A stretch of DNA of 64,000 nucleotides from positions 141,583,766-141,647,765 of the forward strand of contig NC_084795.1 of NCBI RefSeq assembly GCF_963169125.1, given 5' to 3'. Shown in pieces: positions 1 through 11,779 of the stretch. Each line of letters opens with the position of its first letter. Position 1 is the stretch's first letter. The DNA comes from Humulus lupulus (Eukaryota; Streptophyta; Magnoliopsida; Rosales; Cannabaceae). Both the position numbers and the translations under genes were made by a program. Below the pieces are notes generated by a model. That model worked only from the letters and a program-made list of their open reading frames with translations, was not told the origin of the DNA and ran no database searches.

Positions 1-1624
1 ACAGTAGGGGTATTTTGGTCTTTGTACTAGGGGATATACTTATAAGACTTTAGGAATTAGCCAGAAGCAAGACAACCATCTCTCTTCTTCTCCTCTCTCA
101 TGTTTATCTCTCCCACTTTCTCCCCATTGGGTGAACTTGGAAACCTTGCTAAAAACCTTGGGAAATTGGTTCAGAATTGACGAAGTTGGGAGCTTGAAGT
201 CCTGGGATTTAGCTCAAGGTTGGATTCTCAATTGAGGTAAGGGTTTTATTTTGAGTTTTGGTTGAGCTATCTCTGTGAATTTCCATGGTTAGTATAGGTT
301 TTCTTAAGTATTTAAAGTTTTAAAGGGCTTGTTGAATTCTTAGTTCCTAGGGGGATTTTTGTTAGATTTCTTGATGATTGTATTGCTCCAAGTATACTAT
401 TGTGGTGTATACGCCCAATTCTTGATTTGATGAACATTATGTTGGGTTTTTATGAATTAATCTGAGGAAAAACGTAGTGAAAATATGTAGGTTTTTCTTG
501 GTTTTGGGCTCGAGCTGCGACCCTATTCATCAGGCGTCGCAGCCCGTGTGGGCAGGCCACGACTCTAATTGGGAGAAATAGCCAAATCAGTGTTTTGGGC
601 TCAGATTCTAAGACCTAACTCCTCATGTGGGAAGGCCTCGAAGGCTAGTACATTATTCTAAATCTTTTAATTTGTTTAGGTTTTAATAGTTATCCATTAT
701 TGCTTTGTGATTAGGGTTACCGTTACAGCTCAGGATTGAGGATCGTGCTTGGGACTGCTCTACTCCTTCAGCTTAGATTCTAGGTATGAAAACTGCACCT
801 GGTTTGTGAATGAGGTTGAGAGCCCCTGTAAATGAATATGTGTGAGTATGTGAATATAGTTGAGTCTGAGGATATCTGGATAGGCATGTTTGTTCGTGCT
901 TCTTTCGATTGCGTGTATTGTAATCTATCTATCTGTTATATTTGATCTGAAAGTCCGACCTAACTGAGTCGGGGTTGATGTTAAGCATACATAACGCAGC
1001 CCGACCTTAGGGAGCTGGGTTCAACTAAATAACTAGAGGGCTTGGCCTAAGGGCGGCAACACTTAACTAACTGTACTGAATGTTGAGATTGAGTTATATG
1101 TTGGATTAAATTATTTATTATTGCCTTGCTTGTTTCTTATGTTATGCTATTATTGACTTGAATGGTTTGAATTTACTAAATGTATAATGTTGTTCAATTG
1201 TGAATGTGAATTAAGTTTTCTTGATGAGCCTTGGCTCATGGGTGCTATGTGGTATAGCTAAGGGTAAAGGAAAGCTGGACCAGTCGTGAGTTGGAGAGTT
1301 TTGGGGGCAGTGTGTACATCAACAGCTGTTTGACCGCCCTGATTGAGGGATTGATAGGGACTAGAGCCAAAATTATGTTTTGCCACTTAGGCTGGCTTTA
1401 GTGTTAATTATTTTGAGGGTTGTAATTGCCTTGTAAACTCAATTTTGGGATCACATGTACCAACTCTTATATTTATTGAATTTTAACTATTTTATGATTA
1501 AAATATTTTAACCTTAATTCGACAATTACCTTAGTAACACGTTTATGTCCAAATGGCTTGATTAGCAAGTACTGTACTATTTAAAATACAAAGTGTAATG
1601 GTCTTGGCTATTTAGGGCATTATA
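1..1624 (+). repeat. 5' LTR of element A (left-truncated by window)
   Basis: Position 1 aligns with 7065 inside the 3' LTR of the same element, and the similarity continues with scattered substitutions to the end (GGGCATTATA here, GGGCATTACA in the 3' copy). The terminal CA has therefore decayed to TA. This copy lacks roughly 130 bases present in the 3' LTR around 7600-7740. The LTR would hold the promoter and polyadenylation signals, but I could not fix a TATA box. Confidence 0.85.
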
Positions 1625-1627
1625 ATT

Positions 1628-1639
1628 TGGTATCGAAGC
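1628..1639 (+). other. Primer binding site of element A
   Basis: TGGTATCGAAGC begins three bases after the LTR end. It matches the usual plant initiator-methionine tRNA primer site (TGGTATCAGAGC) apart from a two-base AG/GA difference. Confidence 0.8.
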
Positions 1640-2001
1640 TTTCTAGATTTAAGGGTTTCTGAAGACTATCTTGGCATGTACACTCGCCGCTAAAGACAAG
1701 ATCAACTCAGGGTTTTTTAACCATATATGTGATTACATGTTTGATTATTTAAGTGAAATATAAATGTCTTATATTAGGAAGAATGAGATATACTGATAAG
1801 GCCTGACCCTTGACTGCTATGTGTATATGATAAGGCATTCTTATTAGCATTGCTATCTTATGTGAATTATTGTTAAAATGCATGTTTGCATTGTAATTTT
1901 ATATTGTTGCTTGAGTCTCGGCATTAGACCATGGGGTGATTTTAAACTGTTATCATTGTCTGATCAGTCGAGTCATTGATTACAGATAAACTTGGAGAGT
2001 T

Positions 2002-3065
2002 ATGCCTCCAAGGCAATCAATTCGACTAGCCGGGATCGAGTTTTGAGATGATGACCAGGGCTAGAACCCTCCGCCAATCCCTGAGAACTGGCAGTAGTTG
2101 CTTGCTGACATGCAAGCTAGACTTCACAGTCAAGAGGAAGAGATTCATCTTTTGAGGCAGCAGGCTCCACCAAGGAACGTTGCACCTAACTTGCCACCTG
2201 TTGTGGCACCAGTAGTACAGCCGCCTGAGATTGGGAACAGGTGTGAGCTGCTGTATGAAAGGTTTAGGAAGCAACATCCTCCAATCTTTGAGGGAGGATT
2301 GGATTCACTTAAGGCAGAAAAGTGGATGACCCTGATCTCCTCTATCCTGGACTTCATGAGGGTGGTAGATAATGATATGGTGGTTTGTGCCACTTACATG
2401 TTTCGAGATGATACCGGTATTTGGTGGGAGGTGGCATCCCCAACTCGAGATGTTTCTACCATGAGTTCGGACGAGTTTAGAGATATGTTTGACCAGAAAT
2501 ATTACAACATTGTTGTCATGGTGGCAACGGTGAATGAGTTCACCAGTTTGGTACAGGGCAGCATGACAGTTACTGAGTATGCCCTGAAATTTGACAGATT
2601 AGCGAAGTTTGCACATGATCTAGTGTTTACCAATGTAACCAGGAAATACAGGTTTGTTCGGGGGCTGACTGCTATGATAGCCCAAGATTTGCGGATCACA
2701 TCAATACCTGGGAAGACTACTTATGCCTAGGTGGTTGAGAAGGCCCTCATAACTGTGGAGGGAGAGAGCAAGATATGGAGGGAGATCACTGAAAGATGGG
2801 ATGTTCGTAGGGCAGTGCCTCCACTTACAGGATCTTGTAGGGGGAACGCCCCAATGATCATAAGAGGAAGACCCCTGACACCTCGACCACTGCAGGTCCT
2901 GATAGGAGGGACTGAGGTGTCCAGGGTGGCCGCCACAGTGGCAGTGAGACATGGAGAAGCTACCCAGAATGTGTTAGATGCAGGAAGCGCCATCTGGGAG
3001 AATGCCGGTCGAGAGCCTGTTACTTGTGTGGGGTGATTGGGCATCTCAAGAAATACTATTCGACT
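2002..3065 (+). pseudogene. gag of element A (broken)
   Basis: This encodes the nucleocapsid polyprotein that would package element RNA. An ATG at 2002 opens the frame, which hits three stops before 2098, continues open from 2098 to 2727 (stop TAG at 2728-2730), and resumes in the same frame to 3036. The gag core motif PPIFEGGL is followed by the helical part containing KYRFVRGL. The zinc knuckle lies in another frame at 3018-3059 (CYLCGVIGHLKKYY); its last cysteine is changed to tyrosine (TAT at 3057-3059). At least one frameshift and several nonsense codons make it inactive. Confidence 0.85.
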
Positions 3066-3600
3066 TTAAAGAAAGAAGAACTAGAGAAGGCAGACAGCTT
3101 GACTTCAGCTTGAGTGTTCACCTTGACTCAGGCAGAGGCTAAGGCTAGTCCCTCGGTTGTGACAGGTCAGCTTTCTAGTGCTGACACTTCATATACCTTA
3201 TTGATTGACTCTGGTGCTACAAATTCATTTGTTTGTAGTAAAGTGATTGATAGATTGTGCAGGCCTAGTGAGTATTGTATTGTGAGGTTTGGGACTATAC
3301 TGCCTACATGGGAACTATTAGTTCTTAAGAGATGGATTAGAACACTACCAGTGCTGGTCGACAACAATGAATTATCAATAGAATTGATTGAGTTGGGTAT
3401 GGATGACTACGACATGATTTTGGGGATGGATTGATTAGTAAGAAATGGGGCAACTATAGATTGCAGGAAAAAGATGGTGACTTTTGAGCCTGAGGGTGAG
3501 GACCCTTTCATTTTTCTTGGTACTATGCATGGACCTTGCATTCCCATGGTATCAGCGTTGAAGGCCAGAGACCTATTATGAGGAGGTTGTATAGGTTTTC
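3066..3600 (+). pseudogene. Aspartic protease region of element A
   Basis: The open stretch 3114-3434 carries LLIDSGATNSF, the catalytic Asp-Ser-Gly-Ala signature of retroviral-type aspartic proteases, near residue 30, and ends with the flap-side motif MILGMD. It is in the same frame as the gag zinc knuckle but separated from it by a stop at about 3112. A stop right after ILGMD (3432-3434) and further stops to 3600 break the link to reverse transcriptase. The enzyme would cut the Gag-Pol polyprotein. Confidence 0.8.
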
Positions 3601-3608
3601 TAGCCAGT

Positions 3609-4299
3609 GTGGTGGATACCACTAGGTTCATTAGAGTTGGGCTAGGGGAGACTAGATTGGTATGTGAGTTCTTGGATGTGTTCCATAAGGACTTATTGGG
3701 AATGTCGCCGCATCAGGAGATTGAGTTCGTCATTGAGTTAGCATTGGGTACCAAACTAGTTTTGAGGGCACCATACATATTGGCTCTAGCAAAGCTAGAA
3801 GAGTAGAAGATACAGTTACACGAGTTGTTGAATATGGGATTTATCAGACCTAACTTGTCACCATGGGGTGCTCCAGTCTTGTTTGTGAAGAAGAAGAATG
3901 GGACCCTGAGGATGTGCATAGACTACAGGGATTTGAACAAGTTGACTATTAAGAACAAGTACCCATTATCGAGGATAGACGACCTGCTCGATCAGTTGCA
4001 GGGCAAGACAGTATTTTCAAAGATTGATCTTCGATGTGGTTATCACCAGCTGAGGATCAAGGATGAGGATATCCTGAAGATCGCCTTCCGCATGAGGTAT
4101 GGGCGTTACGAGTTCTTGGTCATGTCATTTGGATTGACCAATGCCCAAGAAGCATTATGGATCTGATGAACAGGGTGATCAAAGATTACCTAGATCAGTT
4201 CATAATTATTTTCATCGCGACATCATGGTTTACTCTTGTTCAGGGGCAAAGCATGAGCAACATCTCCTATTGGTATTGCAGAGATTACGAGAGCACTGA
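3609..4299 (+). pseudogene. Reverse transcriptase of element A (frameshifted)
   Basis: This region would copy element RNA into DNA. The N-terminal part (3609-3806) and the finger/palm part (3825-4166) share one frame with a TAG between them. Visible motifs are [39 protein letters not shown] and [12 protein letters not shown] single-base loss just before 4157 shifts the frame, and a second loss at 4211-4228 removes a base inside the Asp-Asp catalytic box, so the active-site pair cannot be read. No other frame rescues it. Confidence 0.9.
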
Positions 4300-4995
4300 T
4301 TGTATGCTAAATTTAGGATGTGTGACTTATGGCTACCAGAGGTAACATTCCTTGGACATATTATCTGTGGAGACGGGATTAAGGTATATCCAGCCAAGGT
4401 AGAAGAACTTAGGGATTGGCCGAGGCCATGGAACACCTCGGAGGTTAGAAGTTTCCTTGGGTTAGTAAGACATTACAGATGGTTCATGGAAGGTTTTTCA
4501 AAGATTGCATTACCATTGACTGAGTTAACATGGAAGAATCAAAGGGTCCCATGGTTAGACAAATGTGAGGGTGGTTTCCAGGAACTAAAGCAAGGATTAA
4601 TTAATGCTAGGTCTTCCTTCAGATGGGGACAAGTTTATGGTGTAATGCGACGCGTTGAGACTGGAGCTAGGATATGTGTTGATGTAGAGTGGGAAGGTTA
4701 TTACTTACGCGTTGCGACAACTGAAGGAATACGAGCAACAGTACCCTACCCATGATTTGGAGCTATCAGTGGCGGTATTTGCACTGAAAGTGTGGCAACA
4801 TTATTTGTATGGAGATAAGTGCGAGATATACACCGATCACAAGAGTTTGATGTATTTCCTCACTCAGAATGACCTAAATATGAGAAAACAACATTGGTTA
4901 GAGCTGGTAAAGGATTACGACTGCGACATCCTTTATCACCCAGGAAAAGCGAAAGTAGTGGAAGACGCTTTGAGCCGAAGGGGCCCAGGATAGTT
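4300..4995 (+). pseudogene. RT thumb and RNase H of element A
   Basis: The stretch 4300-4620 encodes the connection region (VTFLGHIICGDGI, EVRSFLGLVRHYRWF, FSKIALPLTELTWK). After about 130 bases of disturbed frame, 4712-4993 encodes the RNase H part: [32 protein letters not shown] and the end motif VVEDALSRR. The first catalytic Asp block of RNase H lies in the disturbed piece. The domain would remove the RNA strand during reverse transcription. Confidence 0.85.
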
Positions 4996-5071
4996 GCTTA
5001 GCTCGATACAGATATCGAAGGAATTAGTAGAAGATATGACCAGAGCGAGGATAGAATTGGTAGTGGGCTAG

Positions 5072-5985
5072 TTGTCCAATATTACTGTAGAGTCTACCGT
5101 CTTGGAGAGGATAAAAGAGAACCAGATGGGTGATACACAGTTGCAAGAGATTAGAGGGGATGTCTTAGTTGGAGTAGCTACGGATTACTCCATTTTGGTG
5201 ATGGAATTGCTAAGGTATAAGGATTGGATCTGTGTTCCGATGGGATTCTCGATGAATCTCATACCACACCATGCTCACTACATCCAGGCTCCACGAAGAT
5301 GTATCAGGATATACGGTCATTGTACTGGTGGCCTGGGATGAAGAAGGACGTAGTCGATTACGTAGCAAAGTGTTTAACCTGTCAGCATGTGAAGGCTGAA
5401 CACCAATGGCCAGCAGGGATATTACAACCTTTAGGTATTCCAAAATGGAAGTTGGAGGATATTACCATGGAATTTGTGGGAGGCTTGCCCAGGACAGTGG
5501 GGCAACATCACTCGATATGGGCAATAGTAGGCAGATATACCAAGTCAACTCACATTCTGCTAGTGAGGACAACCTATATTGTGGACCAGTATGCGAAGCT
5601 GTATGTGAGAGAGATCGTACGTCTCCATGGGGTTCCAAAGTCTATAGTATCAGACTGGGATTCCATATTTAATTCCAAGTTTTGGGGTGGTTTGCAGAAG
5701 GCGATGGGGACTCAATTAAAGTTTAGTACAGCCTTTCATCCTCAGATAGATAGGCAGTCTGAGAGGACAATTTAGATATTGGAGGACTTGCTTAGAGCAT
5801 GTGTGCTAGACTTCGAGGGGTCTTGGAATAAGTACCTCCCATTGGTTGAATTTTCATCAAACAATGGTTATCAGTCAACAATTGGAGTAGCTTCATACGA
5901 GATGCTGCATGGAAAGAAGTGTCGATCACCCATTCATTGGGATGAGATGGGGGAAACGAAGTATTTGGGATTGGAGATGGTTTAG
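5072..5985 (+). pseudogene. Integrase of element A
   Basis: The zinc-binding end (MYQDIRSLYWWPGMKKDV, KCLTCQHVKAEHQ) and catalytic core lie in the 5224-5775 stretch; the core continues at 5779-5985 after a TAG. Of the D,D-35-E triad, the first Asp position reads Glu (ITMEFVGGLP where MDF is usual), the second is in IVSDWDS, and the Glu is in RQSERTI. FSTAFHPQ and YEMLHGKKCRSP are typical of chromovirus integrases. The stops and the first-Asp change make it inactive. Confidence 0.88.
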
Positions 5986-6509
5986 AAGACCAATGAATCT
6001 ATTGAGAAGATCTGAGCTCGAATGCTCACTTTCTAGAGCAGACAAAAAAGGTACGCTGACCCTAAGCGTAGGGACATGGAGTTCCAAGTAGGGGACCACG
6101 TATTTCTATGAGTTTCACCATTTCGAGGGGTAAGGAGATTTGGGAAAAAGGGAAACTTGAGTCCTAGATTCGTAGGACCTTTTGAGATCCTGGAGAGGAT
6201 TGGGCAGGTTGCCTACATATTGGCTCTTCCCCCATCATTATAAGGAGTTCATGATGTATTTCACATCTCAATTCTTCGAAAGTATGTGTCTACTACGACC
6301 CATTTATTGCGATAGGAGGATCTAGTGCTACAAACAGACTTATCATATGAGGAGCGACTAGTTCATGTCCTAGACCAAAAAAGAACAAGGTTCTAAGGAA
6401 CAAGACGATTCTTGTAGTCAAAGTCTTATGGAGGAATAGCAAGGTCAAGGAAGCAACCTGTGAGCTAGAGTTCGTTATGCAATATCAACATCCCAAGTTA
6501 TTCAGGTAA
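5986..6509 (+). pseudogene. Integrase C-terminus and chromodomain-like tail of element A
   Basis: In scattered frames one can read DVFHISILRKYV and finally VVKVLWRNSKVKEATCELE followed by YQHPKLFR and a TAA at 6507-6509. This aromatic, WR..-rich end corresponds to the degenerate chromodomain tail of Tekay/Del integrases, thought to help target chromatin. Several stops and frame changes are present. Confidence 0.7.
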
Positions 6510-6532
6510 ATTTCGAGGATGAAATTTTTAGT

Positions 6533-6545
6533 AGGAAGGGATTGT
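6533..6545 (+). other. Polypurine tract of element A
   Basis: AGGAAGGGATTGT directly precedes the 3' LTR and follows the conserved context AAATTTCGAGGATGAAATTT, which is almost the same in element B before 26092. It would prime plus-strand synthesis. Confidence 0.75.
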
Positions 6546-8847
6546 TGTAACGTCCAAAAAAATTTCTATTAAGGCTTAGTGCCTTGATTAGTGTGTCGGG
6601 AGGGCCTAATTGGATATATGTGTGAAATTAATTGATTAAATGTGTAACTACGTGGCATACATGATTTATATGATAATATGAATAGATATGCATGTTTATG
6701 AGTATTAAATATGCATGTGGGCCTGTTCTTGTTAAATAGGCATATTTGTGATTCTGGCCCATTGAGGGCATAAATGTGATTATATGTATGTAAATGATTT
6801 AGACCACGTTATTATGTGGATATATTTGTAGTATTCGGCTCAAGGCGAACCTGGTGAGAGGATTAGTGGAATAGTCACAACGGGGTCTAATACCCGGCTA
6901 AGGGTGTGTCTAGGGGTATTTTGGGGTATCGGGTAACGGGTAATTATTTGGTGATTAATTGGGCATGTTGGGATTAATTGAGAACTTATAGGACTACTTG
7001 AGGATTAGCTAGAAATGCTACATAATGTTGGGTTTGCCCTTAAGGGCAATAAACGGCTGAGGAAACACTAGGGGTATTTTGGTCTTTGTACTAGGGGATA
7101 TACTTCGAAGACTTCAGGAATTAGCTAGAAGTAAGATATCCATCTCTCAGCTTCCCTTCTCCCACGTTTCTCTCTCCTTCTTTCTCTCCATTGGGTGCAC
7201 TTGGAAACCTTGCTGAAAACCTTAGGAAATTCGTTCAGAATTAAGGAAGCTTGGAGCTTGAAGTCTTGGGATTTAGCTCAAGGTTCGATTCTCAGTTGAG
7301 GAAAGGATTTCATTCTAAGTTTCGGTTGAGCTATCTCTGTAAATTTCCATGGTTAGTATAGGTTATCTTAAGTTTTTAAAGTTTTAAAGGGCTTGCTGAA
7401 TTCTTAGTTCCAAGGGGTATTTGGGTTAGATTTATAGGTAATTGTATTGCTTTGAGTATACTATTTAGGTAGAGGCTCAATTCTGAATTTGGTGCACGTT
7501 ATGTTGGATTTTGATGAATTAGGCTGAGGAAAAAATTAGTGAAAATATGCAAGTTTTTTGGCTTTTTGGGCTCGAGTCGCGACCCTATTCTTCAAACATC
7601 GCGACTCGTGTGTACGAAGAGGCTAGGAGCCACTGAATTTTTCCTAGGCACCATGGCGCAGGTTTAGGCGCACTGCGGCCTGCGTCTCTTAGAAGAGTGC
7701 CTCATGGGTCTCTGACTTGTAGTGTGTCGTGACCCTAGGAGTAGGTCGCGACTCTAATTTGGAGAAATAGCCAACTCAAGTTTATGGGCTCGAGAGCTCA
7801 AACCTACATCCTCAGAAAGGATTCTACTACCCGATTGAGTAGAATTCGAGGTCCCGGATGCTAGTACGTTATTCTATCTCTTTAAATTGGTTTAGGTTTT
7901 AATAGTTATCCATTATCGCTTTGTGACTAGGGTTACCGTTAAGGCTCGACATTGAGGATCGTGCTCGGGACTGCTCTACGCCTTCAGCTTGGACTCGAGG
8001 TAAGAAAATTTCACTCGGGTTGTGAATAGGGCTAAGACCCCCCGTGTAAATGAATATATGTGAGATTGTGAATATATATTTGTCTGAGGATATCTGGATA
8101 TGCATGTTTATTCGTGATGCTTTCGATTGCGTGTTTCACAATCTATCTATTTGTTATATTTGATCTAAAAGTCTGACCTAAAGGAGACGAGGCTAATGTT
8201 AAGCGTGTAGAATGCAGCTCGGCCAAAGCAAGCCGAGGACAACTAAATAACTAGTGGGCTCGGCCTAAGGGTGGCGACACTTAACTAACTATACTGAATG
8301 ATGAGATTGAATTACATGTTGGATTAAACTATTTATTATTGCCTAGCTTGTTGCTTATATTATGCTATTATCGACTTGATGGGTCTTAATTTACAGTATG
8401 TATAATGTTGTTCATTTATGAATGTGAATTAAGTTTTCTTGTTGAGCCTTCACTCACGGGTGCTTTGTGGTGCATGTAAGGGTAAGGGAAAGTTGGACCA
8501 GCCGTGAGTTGGAGAGTTTCGGGGGCGGTGTGTACATTAGCAGCTGCTCATCCACCACGACCGAGGGATTGACAGTGACTAGAGCCAAAATTGTGTTTTG
8601 CCACTTAGGCTGGCTTCAGCTGTAATAATTTTGAGGGTTGTAATTACCCTGTAAACACCATTTTTGGGATGCCATGTACTGACTCTTATTTTGAATGAAA
8701 GTCAACTATTTTATGATCAAATTCTTTTAACCCTAATTTGACAATTACCTTAATTAGTAACACGTTTATGTCCAAAAAACTTGATTAGCAAGTCCTGCAC
8801 TATTTAAAATATACAATGTAATGGTCTTGGCTATCGAGGGCATTACA
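6546..8847 (+). repeat. 3' LTR of element A
   Basis: It runs from TGTAACGTCC to GGGCATTACA (2302 bp) with proper TG...CA ends and starts right after the polypurine tract. It is the full-length reference for the 5' copy at 1-1624. It carries an extra block at about 7600-7740 with GC-rich sequence. Its middle (around 6736) is similar to the truncated LTR at 59490. Confidence 0.88.
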
Positions 8848-10263
8848 AGTTCTTTTTGTGACACGGATTCCAAACTGCAAACACTGATACTTCCATCGAC
8901 CTCTTAAGTATCTTAACTTTTAAACTATTCATCTGAATTCTTTACTTTTTCTATGTTTTAATTATTATGATAGAGTTTTTGTTACCTCCTATAGCCATTT
9001 ACAACAGGAAAAAATGGTCTAAGACCCTAGGGGGTCAATATAATACTCTGGCTAGCACTCTTGCCGAGGAGAAAGAGGGCAAGGCGAAGGTGAATGACGT
9101 AACCATGGTGGCCTCCAAGCTGATAAGGGAAGATCAAACCCTAGCCATCATTCCTCGAGGTCCTCTCAAGAGGTCACCTCCGGTCACTGAGGAGGTCAAG
9201 GAAAAGAAGGAGTTCGACCCTTGGTGTGTAGGAGAAAGACTGCTGAAGGCTGGCAAAATAATGACCAAGGTCAGGCTTAATCGGGGGCAGCAGTCGACAC
9301 CTCTGACTAGGGTAATAAATAAAGGGAATTAAACCGAGTTGCTGCCAATTTTATACTAACTCGATTCAATCTAAGGAAATTCATGAGCAGACATCTCGAA
9401 GATCCGAACCTGGATGTAACCTTGCATTAGTGTGTCGACCAATTGGTTGTTCGCCATGACATAGCCTACCCTTAGTACACTATAGTAGATAACACTTTTC
9501 ACTTTAGGTCCACCTTTTTTTAACAATATGGTACAAACCACCGATCATGGCATTCCTTATATCATGGTTCCTTTACCCCACGTATTAGGAAGGCCAAATA
9601 TGAGCCTAATGTAGATGAGGAACTCAAACTTAGTGAGCTATGCGAAGTAATAATGTTAGAGTCTCCCCCAACCCTAACCATATAAGATTAGAGGTTGTGC
9701 CTAGCCTTGTCCATAATCTGGAGCTAATCATAGTAACGTCCTCCTCCATTTTGGATAGTAGGGTTCTCACACTTTTTATTTCATTATTTTTTAGAATTAT
9801 AAGTCTTAGTTATAACATTTCTGTTCGTTCTTGTAGAAAAAGATATGAGCCTCCAGGAAATCTTTAGCATCAGCCCTACCATCATGAGGCAAAGGATTTT
9901 CAAGAAGGTCATATCTGAAATTAGAGCTAGAGTGGGGTTTCCAGCCAAGACCAAGGGAACCAGCTCTAGCCAGCAGCAACCTCAGTACTTCATGATTACG
10001 ACCAAGGAAGCTCCTCCCCCAGCTCCTCGTGATACTGTGGACACCCCCCAGGTCGTCCAAGCCGCAACCCCAGCAGTCATTATCCTAGGTTCTCGTATCA
10101 AGGTGGGGAAAAAATCAGATGCCCTACGCAGCTCGCTCGAAGAGATTAGGAATGACCTGATGGGGCATGCAAAATAGGTCAACACCAAAGAGTTGTAGGC
10201 CATAGAAGGGAAACCCTCTGCGACCATCCTTGACTCTGCACTGGGTATGTCTCTAACCGTGTG
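8848..10263 (+). pseudogene. 5' part of intron-containing coiled-coil ORF (candidate antisense ORF of Tat element C)
   Basis: Two coding-like blocks are visible. The first follows an AG acceptor at about 8968 and runs to 9332 (ends VINKGN, then stop). The second follows CTTGTAG near 9838 and runs from the ATG at 9845 to 10177 (MSLQEIFSISP), with further in-frame peptide after a stop. 9333-9838 reads like intron or decayed exon. After 10200 a GGGTATGT donor-like site lies just before the element B insertion. I do not recognise a domain; it is lysine- and glutamate-rich. I infer that it continues at 29030. Confidence 0.45.
10259..10263 (+). other. Left target-site duplication of element B
   Basis: GTGTG flanks the left LTR and GTATG (28955-28959) flanks the right one. 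They match at four of five bases, as expected for a 5-bp duplication with one later mutation. Confidence 0.6.
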
Positions 10264-11380
10264 TGTAATGCCCCAAATTTCCTAATAAGGTTTAGGACCT
10301 TGATTAGAAGGCAGGGAGGACCATAATTGATTTATTATGTTATTGAATGATAATATGCATGTTTAGGTGTATTAAATATGCATGTGAACCCATTTCTGAT
10401 TAATTGGGTGATTTTTATATTTTGGCCATTTCAGGCATATTTGGCACATATGTCATATATGTGTGTAGTGCTTTATTATTATTTGGTTACGCTAGGGTTA
10501 CCCATCACGAGACGATCCTAGGAGGTAAGCTAGTGGGAAAGTCACAACTAGATTTATTCTTGACTCGGAGTAAGTCAAGGGGTATTTAGCATTACCAGGT
10601 TATTGGGTAATGGGAATCAATATTTGATGATAAATTGGGAGTTAGTAAGATCAGGGGGAAATTCTGGAGGTTTTGATTATTTTGCCTCGAGGGACGTTTT
10701 CGGGACCCCGAGCATTAGGATTTGTTTGAGGCTACTTAAGCTTGAAGTAACCTATTAAGAAATAAAAAGAACATTCAGTAAGTTCTCTCTCCCTTCAAGT
10801 TCCATTTTCGTCATCCGATCACATTTTCGAAGGAAACTAGAGTTCTAGGACTCGGATTCAAGCGAAGATCAAGGCATAGTGATCCTAGGAAAGATTAGAC
10901 GCTTATTACCCGGAGGATATAGTTGGGAAACAACTCAATCAGAGGTAATTCAAGTTTTAAGTTCTAAGATTTTAAAGATTTTAAGCTTGAATTGGACTTT
11001 GTATTTTAGTGAGTTTTTGAGTGATTTGAGGCTTGGGTTATGTTGGTTTTGGATCATGGGGATGTTTGCGAACTTTATTTTTGAGTTTAGAGATGTTTTG
11101 ATAGGATTTTGGAAGGTTTTAAAAGGTTAAAAATGGGGAAAATGGCTAGTCCGAGGTTGGGCCGCGACCTTGTTCTTGGGCGCCGCGGCCTAGGCTGGAA
11201 GAAGCAGGTGGAGAGTTTTCAAAGGGCTTGGGGCCACGGCGCTTGGTTAGGGGACCGCGGTGCTTGGCACTGTTTATGGCTAAAGTGATTTTTTGTTTAG
11301 GGGATCTCAAACCTTAGATATCTCGGAGGCTAGGTTTTGGTTCCAGGATTGGTTTTAGAACTTGAACACATTGGATCACC
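10264..11380 (+). repeat. 5' LTR of element B, left part
   Basis: It aligns with 26092 to about 27232 of the 3' LTR and is cut after GGATCACC by the CACTA element. It contains a GC-rich patch (about 11150-11275) also found at about 26960-27080. Short open frames here are chance openings. Confidence 0.88.
11378..11380 (+). other. Left 3-bp target duplication of CACTA element
   Basis: ACC lies immediately left of CACTACAAG and is repeated at 20929-20931 right of GTGTAGTG. The uninterrupted 3' LTR has a single ACC in GGATCACCATTTGT (27223-27236). Three-base duplications are the hallmark of CACTA transposition. Confidence 0.9.
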
Positions 11381-11700
11381 CACTACAAGAAAAAATGCTT
11401 TTAATAACACCAAAAATGTGTTATCAAGACATACGATAACACTTTCTGATGTGTTAAGACCGACTATGTTATCGTAGGTCAGGGTACTTTACATAACACT
11501 TTATCAGTGTTATACAGATGTGTTATTGTACTATCAACGATAACACAATTTCTGTGTTATTTATAGTCGATTATTGAACACTTTTTTTGTGTTATACTAC
11601 ACTTTAGTATAACACTTATTTTGTGTTATACTACACTTTAGTATAACACATTTTTTGTGTTATACTACACTTTAGTATAACACATGTGTTATATTAGCTT
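11381..11700. repeat. CACTA left terminal and subterminal repeats
   Basis: After the CACTA end come many TAACAC / GTGTTA hexamers in both orientations (first at about 11404), the usual binding-site array for CACTA accessory proteins. The right end has only a few (GTGTTATGG at 20899-20907). Confidence 0.8.
11589..11683. repeat. Three tandem palindromes in CACTA subterminal region
   Basis: The 27-base unit GTGTTATACTACACTTTAGT + ATAACAC is present at 11589-11615, 11623-11649 and 11657-11683 with a 34-base period. Each unit is an inverted repeat (GTGTTATACTA / TAGTATAACAC) around a short loop, so each could form a hairpin or bind a dimeric protein. Confidence 0.9.
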
Positions 11701-11779
11701 AGAGAAACATAATCTTTTTTTACTTACACAAAACTAGGAAAACAAATATGAAAGTTGAAGCCAAATAAGGTAACATAAA

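Larger units (their letters stand above)
1..8847 (+). mobile_element. Element A: decayed Tekay/Del-like Ty3/gypsy retrotransposon
   Basis: The order seen is partial 5' LTR, PBS, gag, protease, reverse transcriptase, RNase H, integrase with a chromodomain-like tail, polypurine tract and a 2.3-kb 3' LTR. Protease-RT-RNase H-integrase order defines Ty3/gypsy, and the long LTRs, initiator-Met-type PBS and tail after integrase fit the Tekay/Del chromovirus lineage. All reading frames carry stops or frameshifts, so the copy is non-autonomous and old. The left end lies outside the window, so its target duplication cannot be checked; the base run after the 3' LTR is AGTTC. Confidence 0.9.
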
